Source: Bradyrhizobium lablabi (GTDB lineage Bacteria > Pseudomonadota > Alphaproteobacteria > Rhizobiales > Xanthobacteraceae). From it: a stretch of 52,082 nt of DNA. A program made the translations under genes and the position numbers. This document shows positions 33,858 to 43,040 of this stretch, in pieces (the stretch's first letter is position 1; each line of letters starts with the position of its first letter). The notes below the pieces were generated by a model. The model was not told where the DNA came from and did not search any database. It saw only the letters and a program-made list of their open reading frames with translations. The DNA lies in contig NZ_LLYB01000065.1 in NCBI RefSeq assembly GCF_001440475.1, positions 163,040 to 215,121 on the forward strand, written 5' to 3'.

Positions 33858-34646
33858 ATGAGCGCAAAACAGCAAGTGAAGGAGCTGGTGAAGGACGCGT
33901 TTCCCTCGATCTGGCTGCAGTGGCATTTCATGAAGCGCCCCAAATCGGCGGAGCGGGAACTGTCGTATCTCGAAAAGGTGATCCCCGATGACGCAGTGAC
34001 GGTCGACGTCGGCGCGAATTGCGGTCTCTACACGCGGCGGCTGGCGCGCCTTTCCAGGCAGGTCCATGCCTTCGAGCCATCGCAGCAGATGGCGAGACTC
34101 CTGCGCCGGACTTCGGCGCGCAACGTCAGCATTCACGAGATCGCGCTGTCGGACCATGACGGCGATGCCGAATTGTTCATACCGCAAGGCGAAGACGGCC
34201 TTGTTTATGGTCTTGCCTCGCTGGAGGCGCGAGCCGAGCCGTCGGCCAGAATGATCTCCGCCCAGGTGCCGATCGCGCGGCTCGACGCGGTGATCAATCA
34301 GGACGTGGCGTTCGTGAAAATCGACGTCGAAGGCCACGAGTTGAACGTCCTCAACGGCGCCGTCGAACTCCTGGAGCGGTGCCAGCCGGTTTTCTTGGTG
34401 GAGGCGGAAGACCGCCACCGCGCCGCGGCGACGCGCTCGGTGTTCGAGTTCTTCCGCAGTAAATCCTATCGGGGATTCTTCCTGAAGGGTAACGAGGTGA
34501 TTGACGTCGAGGCGTTCGATCCTGGAACGCTTCAGGATGCCGATGCGTTACGGCCGGATGGCGGTCGCAAGGACGGGCAGTTCTACGTCAACAACTTCTT
34601 TTTCTTTCCCCGCCATCTCGACGGCGAATCGATATTGAGCAGCTAG
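33858..34646 (+). CDS. FkbM-family O-methyltransferase
   Basis: This 262-residue SAM-dependent methyltransferase has motif I VTVDVGANCGLYT (about 47-59), the acidic residue in VHAFEPSQQM, and the FkbM hallmark VKIDVEGHELNVLNGA. The start at 33858 has AAAGGAGG upstream. The frame reaches 33786, but without a site. FkbM enzymes methylate hydroxyls of sugars and polyketides. Within this locus it is the best candidate for the O-methylation of galactose known in Bradyrhizobium EPS (established composition, inferred link). It sits between manC and ugd on the same strand. Confidence 0.9.
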   Translation: MSAKQQVKELVKDAFPSIWLQWHFMKRPKSAERELSYLEKVIPDDAVTVDVGANCGLYTRRLARLSRQVHAFEPSQQMARLLRRTSARNVSIHEIALSDHDGDAELFIPQGEDGLVYGLASLEARAEPSARMISAQVPIARLDAVINQDVAFVKIDVEGHELNVLNGAVELLERCQPVFLVEAEDRHRAAATRSVFEFFRSKSYRGFFLKGNEVIDVEAFDPGTLQDADALRPDGGRKDGQFYVNNFFFFPRHLDGESILSS

Positions 34647-34711
34647 CTCGTCGTTTCGCCTATCCCGCCGACGCGGCCTCGGGCCGCGCGGCTTTCCAGA
34701 CAGGAACCGTA

Positions 34712-36031
34712 ATGCATATAGCAATGATCGGCGCCGGCTATGTCGGGCTGGTGTCAGGCGCGTGCCTTTCCGATTTTGGGCATCAGGTCGTCTGCATCGA
34801 CAGCAACGCGGAAAAAGTTGCAAGCCTCAACGACGGAGAGATGCCGATCCACGAGCCCGGACTTGCCGAACTGGTGGCACGAAATGTCGACCAGGGCCGC
34901 CTGTCGTTCGCGAGCGATCTGAAATCGGCGGTCGGCGAGGCGGACGTGGTGTTCATTGCGGTCGGCACGCCGTCGCGACGTGGCGACGGCCATGCCGATT
35001 TGTCCTATGTCTACACGGCGGCGCGCGAGATCGCGGGCGCGCTTCCCGATCGGGCGGTGGTGGTCACCAAGTCGACGGTTCCGGTTGGAACGGGCGACGA
35101 GGTCGAACGCATCATCCGCGAAGAGAATCCGGCCGCTAGCGTCGCCGTCGTCTCCAATCCTGAATTCCTGCGTGAAGGGGCGGCGATCCGCGACTTCAAG
35201 CACCCCGACCGGATCGTGATCGGAACGGATGACGCGCGCGCCCGCAGCGTGATGGCCGAGGTGTACCGGCCGCTTCACCTCAACGCGTCCCCGATCCTCT
35301 ATACCGACCGCCGCACCGCGGAGCTGACGAAATACGCCGCCAACTCCTTCCTCGCCACCAAGATCGCCTTCATCAACGAGATCGCGGATCTCGCGGAAAA
35401 GGTCGGTGCCAACGTGCAGGAAGTCGCGCGCGGGATCGGCCTCGACAACCGGATCGGCCAGAAATTCCTGCATGCCGGCCCGGGCTTCGGCGGTTCCTGC
35501 TTTCCAAAGGACGCGATGGCGCTGATCAAAACCGGCCAGGACAATGAATCGCCGCTTCGCATCGTCGAAACGGTGGTCGCCGTCAACGACCAGCGCAAGC
35601 GGGCGATGGCGCGCAAGGTCGCCAACGCGTTCGGCGGCAACATCCGCGGCAAATCCATTGCGGTGCTCGGCGTCACCTTCAAGCCCGAGACTGACGACAT
35701 GCGCGACGCACCGTCGATTCCACTGATTACTGCGCTGCAGGACATGGGCGCCGAGGTGCGCGTGTTCGATCCCGTCGGCATGGAGCAGGCGAGGAAGGTG
35801 TTCGAGAACGTCACCTTCTGCGAGAGCGCCTATCGCTGCGCCAAGGGCTGCCACGCGCTCGTCATCGTCACGGAATGGGAGCAGTTCCGCGCGTTGGACC
35901 TCAGGGAGCTGGCCGCCATCATGGCCTGTCCCGTCATCGTCGATCTGCGCAACATCTACTCTCCGGAGGAAGTGGAGGGGAACGGCTTTCTCTATTGCGG
36001 CGTGGGGCGGCCGAAATCGGTGGCGTACTGA
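34712..36031 (+). CDS. ugd: UDP-glucose 6-dehydrogenase
   Basis: This 439-residue enzyme oxidises UDP-glucose to UDP-glucuronate with two NAD+. The N-terminal Rossmann motif IGAGYVGLV starts at residue 6. Lys207 lies in the central helix ELTKYAANSFLATK, the nucleophile Cys263 is in GPGFGGSCFPKDA, and the C-terminal NDP-binding segment contains VLGVTFKPETDDMRDAPS. Length and motifs are complete. The product feeds the epimerase encoded 46 bp downstream. Together they supply UDP-glucuronate and UDP-galacturonate, the acidic residues of the EPS. Confidence 0.96.
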   Translation: MHIAMIGAGYVGLVSGACLSDFGHQVVCIDSNAEKVASLNDGEMPIHEPGLAELVARNVDQGRLSFASDLKSAVGEADVVFIAVGTPSRRGDGHADLSYVYTAAREIAGALPDRAVVVTKSTVPVGTGDEVERIIREENPAASVAVVSNPEFLREGAAIRDFKHPDRIVIGTDDARARSVMAEVYRPLHLNASPILYTDRRTAELTKYAANSFLATKIAFINEIADLAEKVGANVQEVARGIGLDNRIGQKFLHAGPGFGGSCFPKDAMALIKTGQDNESPLRIVETVVAVNDQRKRAMARKVANAFGGNIRGKSIAVLGVTFKPETDDMRDAPSIPLITALQDMGAEVRVFDPVGMEQARKVFENVTFCESAYRCAKGCHALVIVTEWEQFRALDLRELAAIMACPVIVDLRNIYSPEEVEGNGFLYCGVGRPKSVAY

Positions 36032-36077
36032 AGAACACGAGCTGTCATGAGCTCGGCTGACTGAAGGATACTCGCAT

Positions 36078-37103
36078 ATGATGATTGCGGATCAGGCAAT
36101 TCTGGTAACGGGGACCGCGGGATTCATCGGATTCCACGTGGCGCAGCGGCTATTGCAGTCCGGCCACCGCGTGGTCGGGATCGATAACCTCAATTCATAC
36201 TACGATCCGAAACTGAAGGCGGCCCGGCTTGCTATCCTCCGCAACGATCCGCGCTTTCAGTTCGAAGAACTCGATGTGGCGGATCGCATTGCGATACCGG
36301 CGCTGTTCGCGCGCCATCGGTTTCCCGTCGTCATCCATCTGGCTGCGCAGGCGGGCGTGCGGTACTCGCTGAAGGATCCGCACGCCTATGTCGACGCCAA
36401 TCTGGTCGGCTTCACCAATGTTCTGGAGGGATGTCGGCACAATGGCTGCCGTCATTTGCTGTTCGCGTCGTCATCGTCCGTCTACGGCGCCAACAGGAAG
36501 CTGCCGTTTTCGGTGCATGACAACGTGGATCACCCGATCAGCCTCTATGCCGCGAGCAAGAAGGCCAACGAGTTGATGGCGCACTCGTACAGCCATCTCT
36601 ACGGCATCCCGTGCACCGGCCTGCGGTTTTTCACGGTGTACGGCCCATGGTATCGGCCCGACATGGCGCTGTTCGTGTTCGCGGACGCGATCGTCCGCGG
36701 CGATCCCGTCAAGTTGTTCAATGGCGGCCGGATGCTTCGCGACTTCACCTATATCGACGATGTGACGGAAGCGCTGATCCGGCTGATCGATCGCGCCCCG
36801 CAAGGCGGGAAGCTCGGCCTCGGCGGCGCCCTGGACCCGGGATCGAGCGCCGCTCCCTGGCGCATCTATAATGTCGGCAACAACAAGCCGCAGCAATTGC
36901 TGCATGTGCTCGATGTCCTCGAGCAGGAGCTTGGGCGCAAGGCCAACAAGGAATTGCTGCCGATGCAGCCCGGTGACGTGCCGACGACCTATGCCGACGT
37001 CGATGACCTCGTGCGTGACGTCGGCTTTCGCCCGGCGACGCCGATCGAGGATGGCATCCAGAAGTTCGCGGCCTGGTATCGCGGCTATCATCGCGCGGCC
37101 TAG
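36078..37103 (+). CDS. UDP-glucuronate 4-epimerase-like extended SDR
   Basis: This 341-residue NAD-dependent epimerase has GTAGFIG (12-18) and the catalytic Ser133 in SSSSVYG. The Tyr157/Lys161 pair lies in YAASKKANE, and NLNSYYDPKLKAARL is characteristic of UDP-glucuronate 4-epimerases (CapI/LspL type). It converts UDP-glucuronate from the upstream ugd into UDP-galacturonate. The start is either of two adjacent ATG codons (36078 or 36081). It is the last gene of the rightward precursor group. Its 3' end overlaps the convergent AraC regulator by 4 bp. Confidence 0.92.
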   Translation: MMIADQAILVTGTAGFIGFHVAQRLLQSGHRVVGIDNLNSYYDPKLKAARLAILRNDPRFQFEELDVADRIAIPALFARHRFPVVIHLAAQAGVRYSLKDPHAYVDANLVGFTNVLEGCRHNGCRHLLFASSSSVYGANRKLPFSVHDNVDHPISLYAASKKANELMAHSYSHLYGIPCTGLRFFTVYGPWYRPDMALFVFADAIVRGDPVKLFNGGRMLRDFTYIDDVTEALIRLIDRAPQGGKLGLGGALDPGSSAAPWRIYNVGNNKPQQLLHVLDVLEQELGRKANKELLPMQPGDVPTTYADVDDLVRDVGFRPATPIEDGIQKFAAWYRGYHRAA

Positions 37104-38038
37104 CCGACCGCGCTTGCGCGAAACTCCCGCGGCGTCGTGCCGAACCTGTCCTTGAACGTGCGCGTGGCATGGGCGGCATCGGCAAAACCGCACTGATGCG
37201 CAAGCCGCGCGATCGGAACGTTGGCCAGCGACGTCTGCCGCAAGAGGTCCCGAAACAGTTCGGCGCGGAGATGAAGCACGTGCCGTTCGAATGTCGTCTC
37301 GCGGTCGGCGAAGATGCGATGAAAGGTCCGCTCGGAAACGCCGAACTCGGCGGCGAGCGCGGGCACCGGCCGGATGGCGGCGATATTGGCTCTCAGATAG
37401 GTATCGATGAGGCCGAACAGGTCAGGCCGGGACAGCGCATGGCTGGCGCCGGCGGCGAGACGCAGCAGGGCCGACAGATAGGCAATGATATCGGGCTCGC
37501 TCTGTCGCGTTGGCGCATCGGATAGGGAAATCGCGTCGCGAAACAGCGCGGCAATCGAACGCGCCACCGTCCCGGATAGCGGCACCGGCCTGGCGCAGAA
37601 CCGCTCCGCCCCGGGAACGGACCGCAACAGCGCGGCGGCGGGGACGGTCGCGATCAAAAGTTCCACGCGCTGTTCGGGGCCGAACAGCCGATCCTCGAAC
37701 GGGCGCCGCGCATCATAGAGCACGCCATAGCCGGGATCGATCGTGCCCTCGTTTCCGGCCTGCACCATCGCGCTTCGGCCGCGCCGCTGAAAATCGAACA
37801 TGAATTCGTCGGAACCGGCCCGGCTCACCAGCCTGGCATCGCGGGTGTAGCATTGCGGGCTCGAGTCGAAACGGACGAGCTTCGCCCCGCCGATCTCGAC
37901 GAATTCGAAATGGCCGCTGACCACTGCGGAGCCGAGCGGCCGGGTCTCGACATGGGCGAACGACCGGCAGATCGCTTCGGTCCAATAGGCCGCCCGTTCG
38001 GTCGGGCGGATCGAGTCGGTGGAGACGCTGATTGGCAT
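37100..38038 (-). CDS. AraC-family regulator, FeaR-like
   Basis: This 312-residue protein has an N-terminal AraC-binding-like domain (about 40-190) and a C-terminal double helix-turn-helix: PALAAEFGVSERTFHRIFAD and VPIARLAHQCGFADAAHATRTFKDRFGTTPREFR. The start is set at 38038 (MPISVSTDSIRPTERAAYW), since the 28 extra upstream residues are low-complexity. It is divergent from the copper amine oxidase, separated by 144 bp. In E. coli the AraC-type FeaR activates the amine oxidase gene tynA in the presence of aromatic amines. The same gene pairing suggests an equivalent activator here (inference). Confidence 0.9.
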   Translation of the reverse strand: MPISVSTDSIRPTERAAYWTEAICRSFAHVETRPLGSAVVSGHFEFVEIGGAKLVRFDSSPQCYTRDARLVSRAGSDEFMFDFQRRGRSAMVQAGNEGTIDPGYGVLYDARRPFEDRLFGPEQRVELLIATVPAAALLRSVPGAERFCARPVPLSGTVARSIAALFRDAISLSDAPTRQSEPDIIAYLSALLRLAAGASHALSRPDLFGLIDTYLRANIAAIRPVPALAAEFGVSERTFHRIFADRETTFERHVLHLRAELFRDLLRQTSLANVPIARLAHQCGFADAAHATRTFKDRFGTTPREFRASAVG

Positions 38039-38182
38039 CGCGCGGGGTTGGCTTCCCTGTGTGGCGCCGCAGCGTCGCCCATCACCGGTGGGTCTGGCAA
38101 GGGCCAGAGTTGGCAGGCTCATTCAAGACGCCCGGAGCGGAGCGGCCTAGCCTGCCTCCGAACCCTATCCATCCGGTCCGAT

Positions 38183-40159
38183 ATGGCACGCACAAAACCT
38201 TTCGCCCTGGCAGACGTCGTTCATCCGCTCGATCCGCTTAGCGAGGCCGAGGTCGCGCTGGCATCAGACATATTGCAGCGGGTCAAGAAGCTCGGCCCGG
38301 ATACGCGATTTACCCATGTCCAGCTCGAGGAGCCGGCCAAATCCGACGTTCTCGGCTGGATGCCGGAGGCCGAACTCCCACGGCGGGCCGCCGCCACCCT
38401 GTTCGACTGCAAGACCGGCGCGACGCATGTCGCCACGGTGGACCTTGAATCAAAGTCGGTGACGGCGTGGCAGGAGCATTCGACCAAGGCCCATCCTTAC
38501 GGCCAGCCGCCGATCACCATCGAGGAGGTGTTCAAGGTCGGCGACATCGTCAAGGCCGACGCGGACTGGCGCCGCGCGATGAAGCGGCGCGGCCTCGATG
38601 ACGAGGACATCGAGCTGGTTCAGGTCGATCCGTTCTCGGCCGGCTATTTCGACCGCGAGGTGGAGAAGGGCCGCCGGCTCGTCAGCGCGGTGTCGTATTG
38701 GCGCAGGGACCTCAAGGACAACGGCTATGCTCACCCGATCGAGGGCGTGGTGGCGCTGGTCGACCTGATCGAGAACAGGATCGTCCATCTGGTCGATGAA
38801 GCAGACATCATCCCGATCCCGAAAAAATCACGCAACTACGACCGGGCGTCGATCCCGCAGACGCGCAAGGACGTCAAGCCGCTGGACATCGTGCAGAAGG
38901 AAGGCCCGAGCTTTACGGTCGAGGGCTGGAAGGTCTCTTGGCAGAACTGGTCATTCCGCGTCGGCTGGACCGCGCGCGAAGGCCTGGTGCTGCACCAGAT
39001 CGCTTTCCGCGATGGCGAGCGCGAGCGGCCGATCATCTATCGCGCCAGTGTCACCGACATGATCGTGCCCTATGCCGATCCGACCGCCAACCATTTCTGG
39101 AAATGCGCCTTCGATGCCGGCGAGTATGGACTGGGCAAGCTCGCCAACGCGCTCGAGCTGGGCTGCGATTGCCTCGGCCACATCCATTATTTCGATGTGC
39201 CGGTTGCCGATGACTACGGCAAGCCGAGCGTCATGAAAAATGCGATCTGCCTGCATGAAGAGGATTACGGGATCCTCTGGAAGCATTATGAGTTCCGCAA
39301 CGAGACGTTCGAGGTCCGCCGCTCGCGCCGCCTCGTGATCTCCTTCTTCACCACCGTCGGCAATTACGACTACGGCTTCTTCTGGTATTTTTACCAGGAC
39401 GGCACCATCCAGCTCGAAGTCAAATTGACCGGCATCATCCAGACCGCGGCGATCGCCGCGGGCGAGGGCTATCCGTGGGGCGGCATGGTCGCTGAAAATT
39501 TGGGCGGACCGACCCACCAGCACTTCTTCAACGCCCGCCTGCACATGATGCTTGACGGTGACGGCAACACCGTTACCGAACACGAATTCCACCCGCGGCC
39601 GTGGGGGACGGACAATCCATACGGCAACGTGTTCGACGTCACGGCCCGGACGCTCTCGCGCGAGCGCGACGCCGCCCGCGAGGCCGACGGCCGCACCGGG
39701 CGCTATTGGAAGATCGCCAATCCCAACAAAAAGAACAGCGTCGGCGGCCCGACGGCGTATAAGCTCATAGCGCACAGCGCGCCCGCGATGCTGGCGCAGG
39801 AGGGCTGCTACATGACCTCGCGCGGCGGATTTGCCACCAAGCACGTCTGGGTGACGCGCTTCGCGCCCGATGAGCGCTATGCGAGCGGCGAGTTTCCGAA
39901 CCAGCACGCCGGCGGCGACGGTCTGCCGAAATACATTGCCCAGAACCGCGCCATCGAGAACGAGGACATTGTGGTCTGGCACAGCTTTGGCGCGACCCAT
40001 GTCTGCAGGCCGGAGGATTTTCCGGTGATGCCGGTCGAATATGTCGGCTTCACCTTGAAGCCGAACGGCTTCTTTGCCGAGAATCCGGCGATGGACCTGC
40101 CGCCCGACCGTAACAGCGCGAGCCGTGACAACCGCGACGAGGGGCCGTGTTGCGGCTGA
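38183..40159 (+). CDS. Copper/topaquinone primary-amine oxidase
   Basis: This 658-residue enzyme oxidises a primary amine to aldehyde, ammonia and hydrogen peroxide. The topaquinone precursor is Tyr395 in TTVGNYDYGF. The catalytic base is Asp311 in FDAGEYGLG, exactly 84 residues before it as in Arthrobacter amine oxidase (from memory). Two copper ligands are His446 and His448 in THQHFFNARLH, and the third lies in the WHSFGATHVCRPEDFP region. No signal peptide is present, so it is cytoplasmic like the Arthrobacter type, unlike periplasmic TynA. The ribosome-binding site is weak at the chosen ATG. It is followed by an orphan TRAP binding protein. Confidence 0.95.
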   Translation: MARTKPFALADVVHPLDPLSEAEVALASDILQRVKKLGPDTRFTHVQLEEPAKSDVLGWMPEAELPRRAAATLFDCKTGATHVATVDLESKSVTAWQEHSTKAHPYGQPPITIEEVFKVGDIVKADADWRRAMKRRGLDDEDIELVQVDPFSAGYFDREVEKGRRLVSAVSYWRRDLKDNGYAHPIEGVVALVDLIENRIVHLVDEADIIPIPKKSRNYDRASIPQTRKDVKPLDIVQKEGPSFTVEGWKVSWQNWSFRVGWTAREGLVLHQIAFRDGERERPIIYRASVTDMIVPYADPTANHFWKCAFDAGEYGLGKLANALELGCDCLGHIHYFDVPVADDYGKPSVMKNAICLHEEDYGILWKHYEFRNETFEVRRSRRLVISFFTTVGNYDYGFFWYFYQDGTIQLEVKLTGIIQTAAIAAGEGYPWGGMVAENLGGPTHQHFFNARLHMMLDGDGNTVTEHEFHPRPWGTDNPYGNVFDVTARTLSRERDAAREADGRTGRYWKIANPNKKNSVGGPTAYKLIAHSAPAMLAQEGCYMTSRGGFATKHVWVTRFAPDERYASGEFPNQHAGGDGLPKYIAQNRAIENEDIVVWHSFGATHVCRPEDFPVMPVEYVGFTLKPNGFFAENPAMDLPPDRNSASRDNRDEGPCCG

Positions 40160-40208
40160 CGGGTCCCGCGGGTTCTTTTCTTCATTTCACCAGATAAGGA
40201 GACTGACC

Positions 40209-41297
40209 ATGAATCGCAGGAAGCTCCTCAAGACGGCCGCCGGCGCCGCTGTCGCCTCCACCGCGATCGCCGCGCCGGCCATCGCCCAGTCCGCTCCGGC
40301 GTTGCGCTGGCGCCTGACCACGTCATTTCCGAAGACGCTCGATACGCTCTACGGCGCCTGCGACATGTTTGCCAAGGCGATCGCCGATCTGTCGGATCAG
40401 AAGTTCCAGATCAGCGTGTACGGTCCGGGCGAGGTCGTGCCGGCGTTTCAGGTCTTCGATGCGGTGGCGAACAACACCGTCGAGATGGGCAACAGCGCTT
40501 CCTACTATTACATCGGCAAGGACCTGGCATTCGCGTTCGGCACCGCCGTTCCGTTCGGTCTCAATACGCGCCAGATGAACGCCTGGCTCGCCTATGGCGG
40601 CGGCCTCGACGTGCTCAACGAGCTCTATGGCACGTTCGGTATTTACGGCGTTCCGTTCGGCAACACTACCGCGCAGATGGGCGGATGGTTCCGCAAGGAG
40701 ATCAAGTCGCTCGACGATCTCAAGGGCCTGAAATTCCGCGTCGGCGGCGTGGCGGGGCAGGTGCTGAGCCGGCTCGGCATCGTGCCGCAGCAGATTCCGC
40801 CGGGCGATATCTACCCGGCGCTGGAGAAAGGTACGATCGACGCCGCCGAGTGGATCGGTCCCTATGACGACGAAAAGCTCGGCTTCCTGAAAGTCGCGCC
40901 CTATTACTACTACCCCGGCTGGTGGGAAGGCTGCGCGAACGGCTTCCTCTATATCAACAGCGCGAAATGGGCGGAGCTGCCAAAACTCTACCAGAACATG
41001 GTGACGATTGCCGCCGGCCAGGTCGCGGCCGACCTGACGGCCAAATATGACGCGCGCAACGCCGCCGCCATCAAGCGCCTGGTTGCGGCTGGTGCGCAAC
41101 TGCGGCCATTCTCGAACGACATTCTGGACGCGTCGTTCAAGGCGACCAACGAATTGTTTGCCGAGGTCTCGGCCAAGAACCCGAAGTTCAAGGCGCTGTA
41201 CGATTCCACGATCGCGTTCCGCAACGAACAGTATCAGTGGCATCAGGTCTGCGAGGCCACCTACGACAATTACATGATCCGGCGGATCCGCGCCTGA
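40209..41297 (+). CDS. TRAP-transporter solute-binding protein (DctP family), orphan
   Basis: This 362-residue exported protein starts at 40209 with AAGGAG upstream. Its signal MNRRKLLKTAAGAAVASTAI...AIAQ is of twin-arginine or Sec type. The mature part matches the DctP/TakP group: TTSFPKTLDTLYGACDMFAK at the start, the carboxylate-binding Arg in LKFRVGGVAGQVLSRLG, and PALEKGTIDAAEWIGPYDDE. TakP-like proteins bind alpha-keto or other carboxylates. No DctQ/DctM membrane subunits lie in the window. It follows the amine oxidase by 49 bp on the same strand, so it is probably co-transcribed and may bind an oxidation product (inference). Confidence 0.93.
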   Translation: MNRRKLLKTAAGAAVASTAIAAPAIAQSAPALRWRLTTSFPKTLDTLYGACDMFAKAIADLSDQKFQISVYGPGEVVPAFQVFDAVANNTVEMGNSASYYYIGKDLAFAFGTAVPFGLNTRQMNAWLAYGGGLDVLNELYGTFGIYGVPFGNTTAQMGGWFRKEIKSLDDLKGLKFRVGGVAGQVLSRLGIVPQQIPPGDIYPALEKGTIDAAEWIGPYDDEKLGFLKVAPYYYYPGWWEGCANGFLYINSAKWAELPKLYQNMVTIAAGQVAADLTAKYDARNAAAIKRLVAAGAQLRPFSNDILDASFKATNELFAEVSAKNPKFKALYDSTIAFRNEQYQWHQVCEATYDNYMIRRIRA

Positions 41298-41334
41298 TTG
41301 CCGTCTGACGGCTCGGCATAATCGGGGGCTTGAA

Positions 41335-42954
41335 TTGGATATTCGTACCGGCCGGCCCGTCACGCTGGCGTCGAACGGCATGGTGACGTCGCCACATTCG
41401 CTTGCCTCTGCGGCCGGCCTCGACGTGCTTCGCGCCGGAGGTTCGGCGATCGATGCCGCGATTGCGGCGAGCAGCGTACTCGCGGTGGTCTATCCGCACA
41501 TGACCGGTCTCGGCGGCGACGCGTTCTGGCTCATCCACGATGGCTCCAGCGGCGAGATCCGCTACCTCAATGGCGGCGGCAAGGCGGCGGAGGGCGCCAC
41601 GCTGTTATCGATCGAGCAGCGGGGGCTGAACGAAATCCCACTGCGGGGCATCGTCCCGGCGACGCTGACGGTGCCGGGCGCGGTGGCGAGCTGGACCGAG
41701 GCGCACGCGGCCTATGGGCGATTGCCGCTCCGGCGCGTGCTCGAAAGCGCCATCGCCTATGCCCGTGATGGCTTTCCAGTGACCGGCCGCCTCGCAAGCT
41801 TCATCGAGATGATGCGCGATGATCTGCTGGGTGATCGCGAAGCCGCCGCGCTGTTCTTCCCGCAAGGCGTGGCCGCGCGGCCGGGGACCAAACTCACCAA
41901 TGCAAGCCTTGCGGGCACCCTTCGGTCGATCGCGGATGGTGGGTGGTCCGGCTTTTATCAGGGACCGGTTGCCGCCGAGATGGCGCGCTTTTCGGAGAAC
42001 GGCGGCCTGTTCCGGTCAGCCGATTTCAGCCGGCAAAAAGCCGTCTGGGGCGCGCCGCTGGTTGGCCGTTACCGCGACGTCACCATCTTCAACACGCCGC
42101 CGCCGACGCAGGGTTTTACCGTGCTCGAAATGCTCAATCTCGTCGAGCCGCACGAACTGCACCGAAAGGATTTCCTCGGGCCCGACCATGTCCATCTGCT
42201 GGTGCAGGCCAAGCAGATCGCCTATCACGACCGCGATCAGGTGCTTGCCGATCCCTCCTTTGCGGAGGTGCCGGTCGAACGGCTGATATCGAAGGAATAC
42301 GCGCACCTGCGCGGCCGGCTGATCGACGGAAGGTCGGCATTGAGATGGGACATGGTGCCGTCATACGGCAGCCTGTCCGGCGATACGGTCTATATCGCCG
42401 CCGTCGACCGCGACGGCAACGCGGCATCGCTAATCCAGAGCCTCTATGGCGCCTTCGGCTCCTGCGTGGTCGCGGGAAAGACCGGCGTCATTCTGCAAAA
42501 TCGCGGCGCCTATTTCTCGCTGGATCGCAACCACCCCAACCGCCTCGAACCCGGCAAGATCCCGCTGCACACGCTGATTGCCTCGATGGCCAAGCGCGAC
42601 GGAAAACTCTGGAGCGTGCTCGGCTGCATGGGTGCGGATGGCCAGCCGCAAATCCAGATGCAGCTCTATGCAGCCATGATCGATTTCGGCCTCGACATCC
42701 AGGAAGCGATCGAGATGCCGCGATTCCTTTCCGGCCGCTTCGGCCTCGGCGAAGCGCGCGACACGCTGCATATCGAGGGCAGATTTCCTGGCGGTACGAT
42801 CGATGCCCTCGCGCAGCGCGGTCACGCCATCAACCGCTGGGACGCCTGGAACGAAATGGCCGGCCACGCGCATGGGATCACGATCGACGGGCAGAACGGC
42901 ATGCTGAGCGGCGGTGCCGATCCGCGCAGCGACGGCGCGGCGATCGGGTACTAG
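41335..42954 (+). CDS. Gamma-glutamyltransferase-family protein
   Basis: This 539-residue Ntn hydrolase is made as one chain that should self-cleave before Thr351 (SGDTVYIAAVDRDGNAASL). Other family motifs are GGSAIDAAIAASSVLAVVYPHMTGLGGDAFW and NTPPPTQGFTVLEML. No signal peptide is visible from the TTG start at 41335, unlike classical periplasmic GGT, so it may be cytoplasmic. Family members hydrolyse glutathione, cephalosporin acids or gamma-glutamyl amines. Downstream of an amine oxidase, a gamma-glutamyl-amine substrate is conceivable but unproven. It follows the TRAP binding protein by 37 bp. Confidence 0.9.
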   Translation: MDIRTGRPVTLASNGMVTSPHSLASAAGLDVLRAGGSAIDAAIAASSVLAVVYPHMTGLGGDAFWLIHDGSSGEIRYLNGGGKAAEGATLLSIEQRGLNEIPLRGIVPATLTVPGAVASWTEAHAAYGRLPLRRVLESAIAYARDGFPVTGRLASFIEMMRDDLLGDREAAALFFPQGVAARPGTKLTNASLAGTLRSIADGGWSGFYQGPVAAEMARFSENGGLFRSADFSRQKAVWGAPLVGRYRDVTIFNTPPPTQGFTVLEMLNLVEPHELHRKDFLGPDHVHLLVQAKQIAYHDRDQVLADPSFAEVPVERLISKEYAHLRGRLIDGRSALRWDMVPSYGSLSGDTVYIAAVDRDGNAASLIQSLYGAFGSCVVAGKTGVILQNRGAYFSLDRNHPNRLEPGKIPLHTLIASMAKRDGKLWSVLGCMGADGQPQIQMQLYAAMIDFGLDIQEAIEMPRFLSGRFGLGEARDTLHIEGRFPGGTIDALAQRGHAINRWDAWNEMAGHAHGITIDGQNGMLSGGADPRSDGAAIGY

Positions 42955-43040
42955 CTCATTTGATCAACGGAGCGCTCAAGTAACCTGGCAAGATTTGCCA
43001 CAGCCATTGGACGAAACGCGAAAGCAGACGTCGATCTCGA

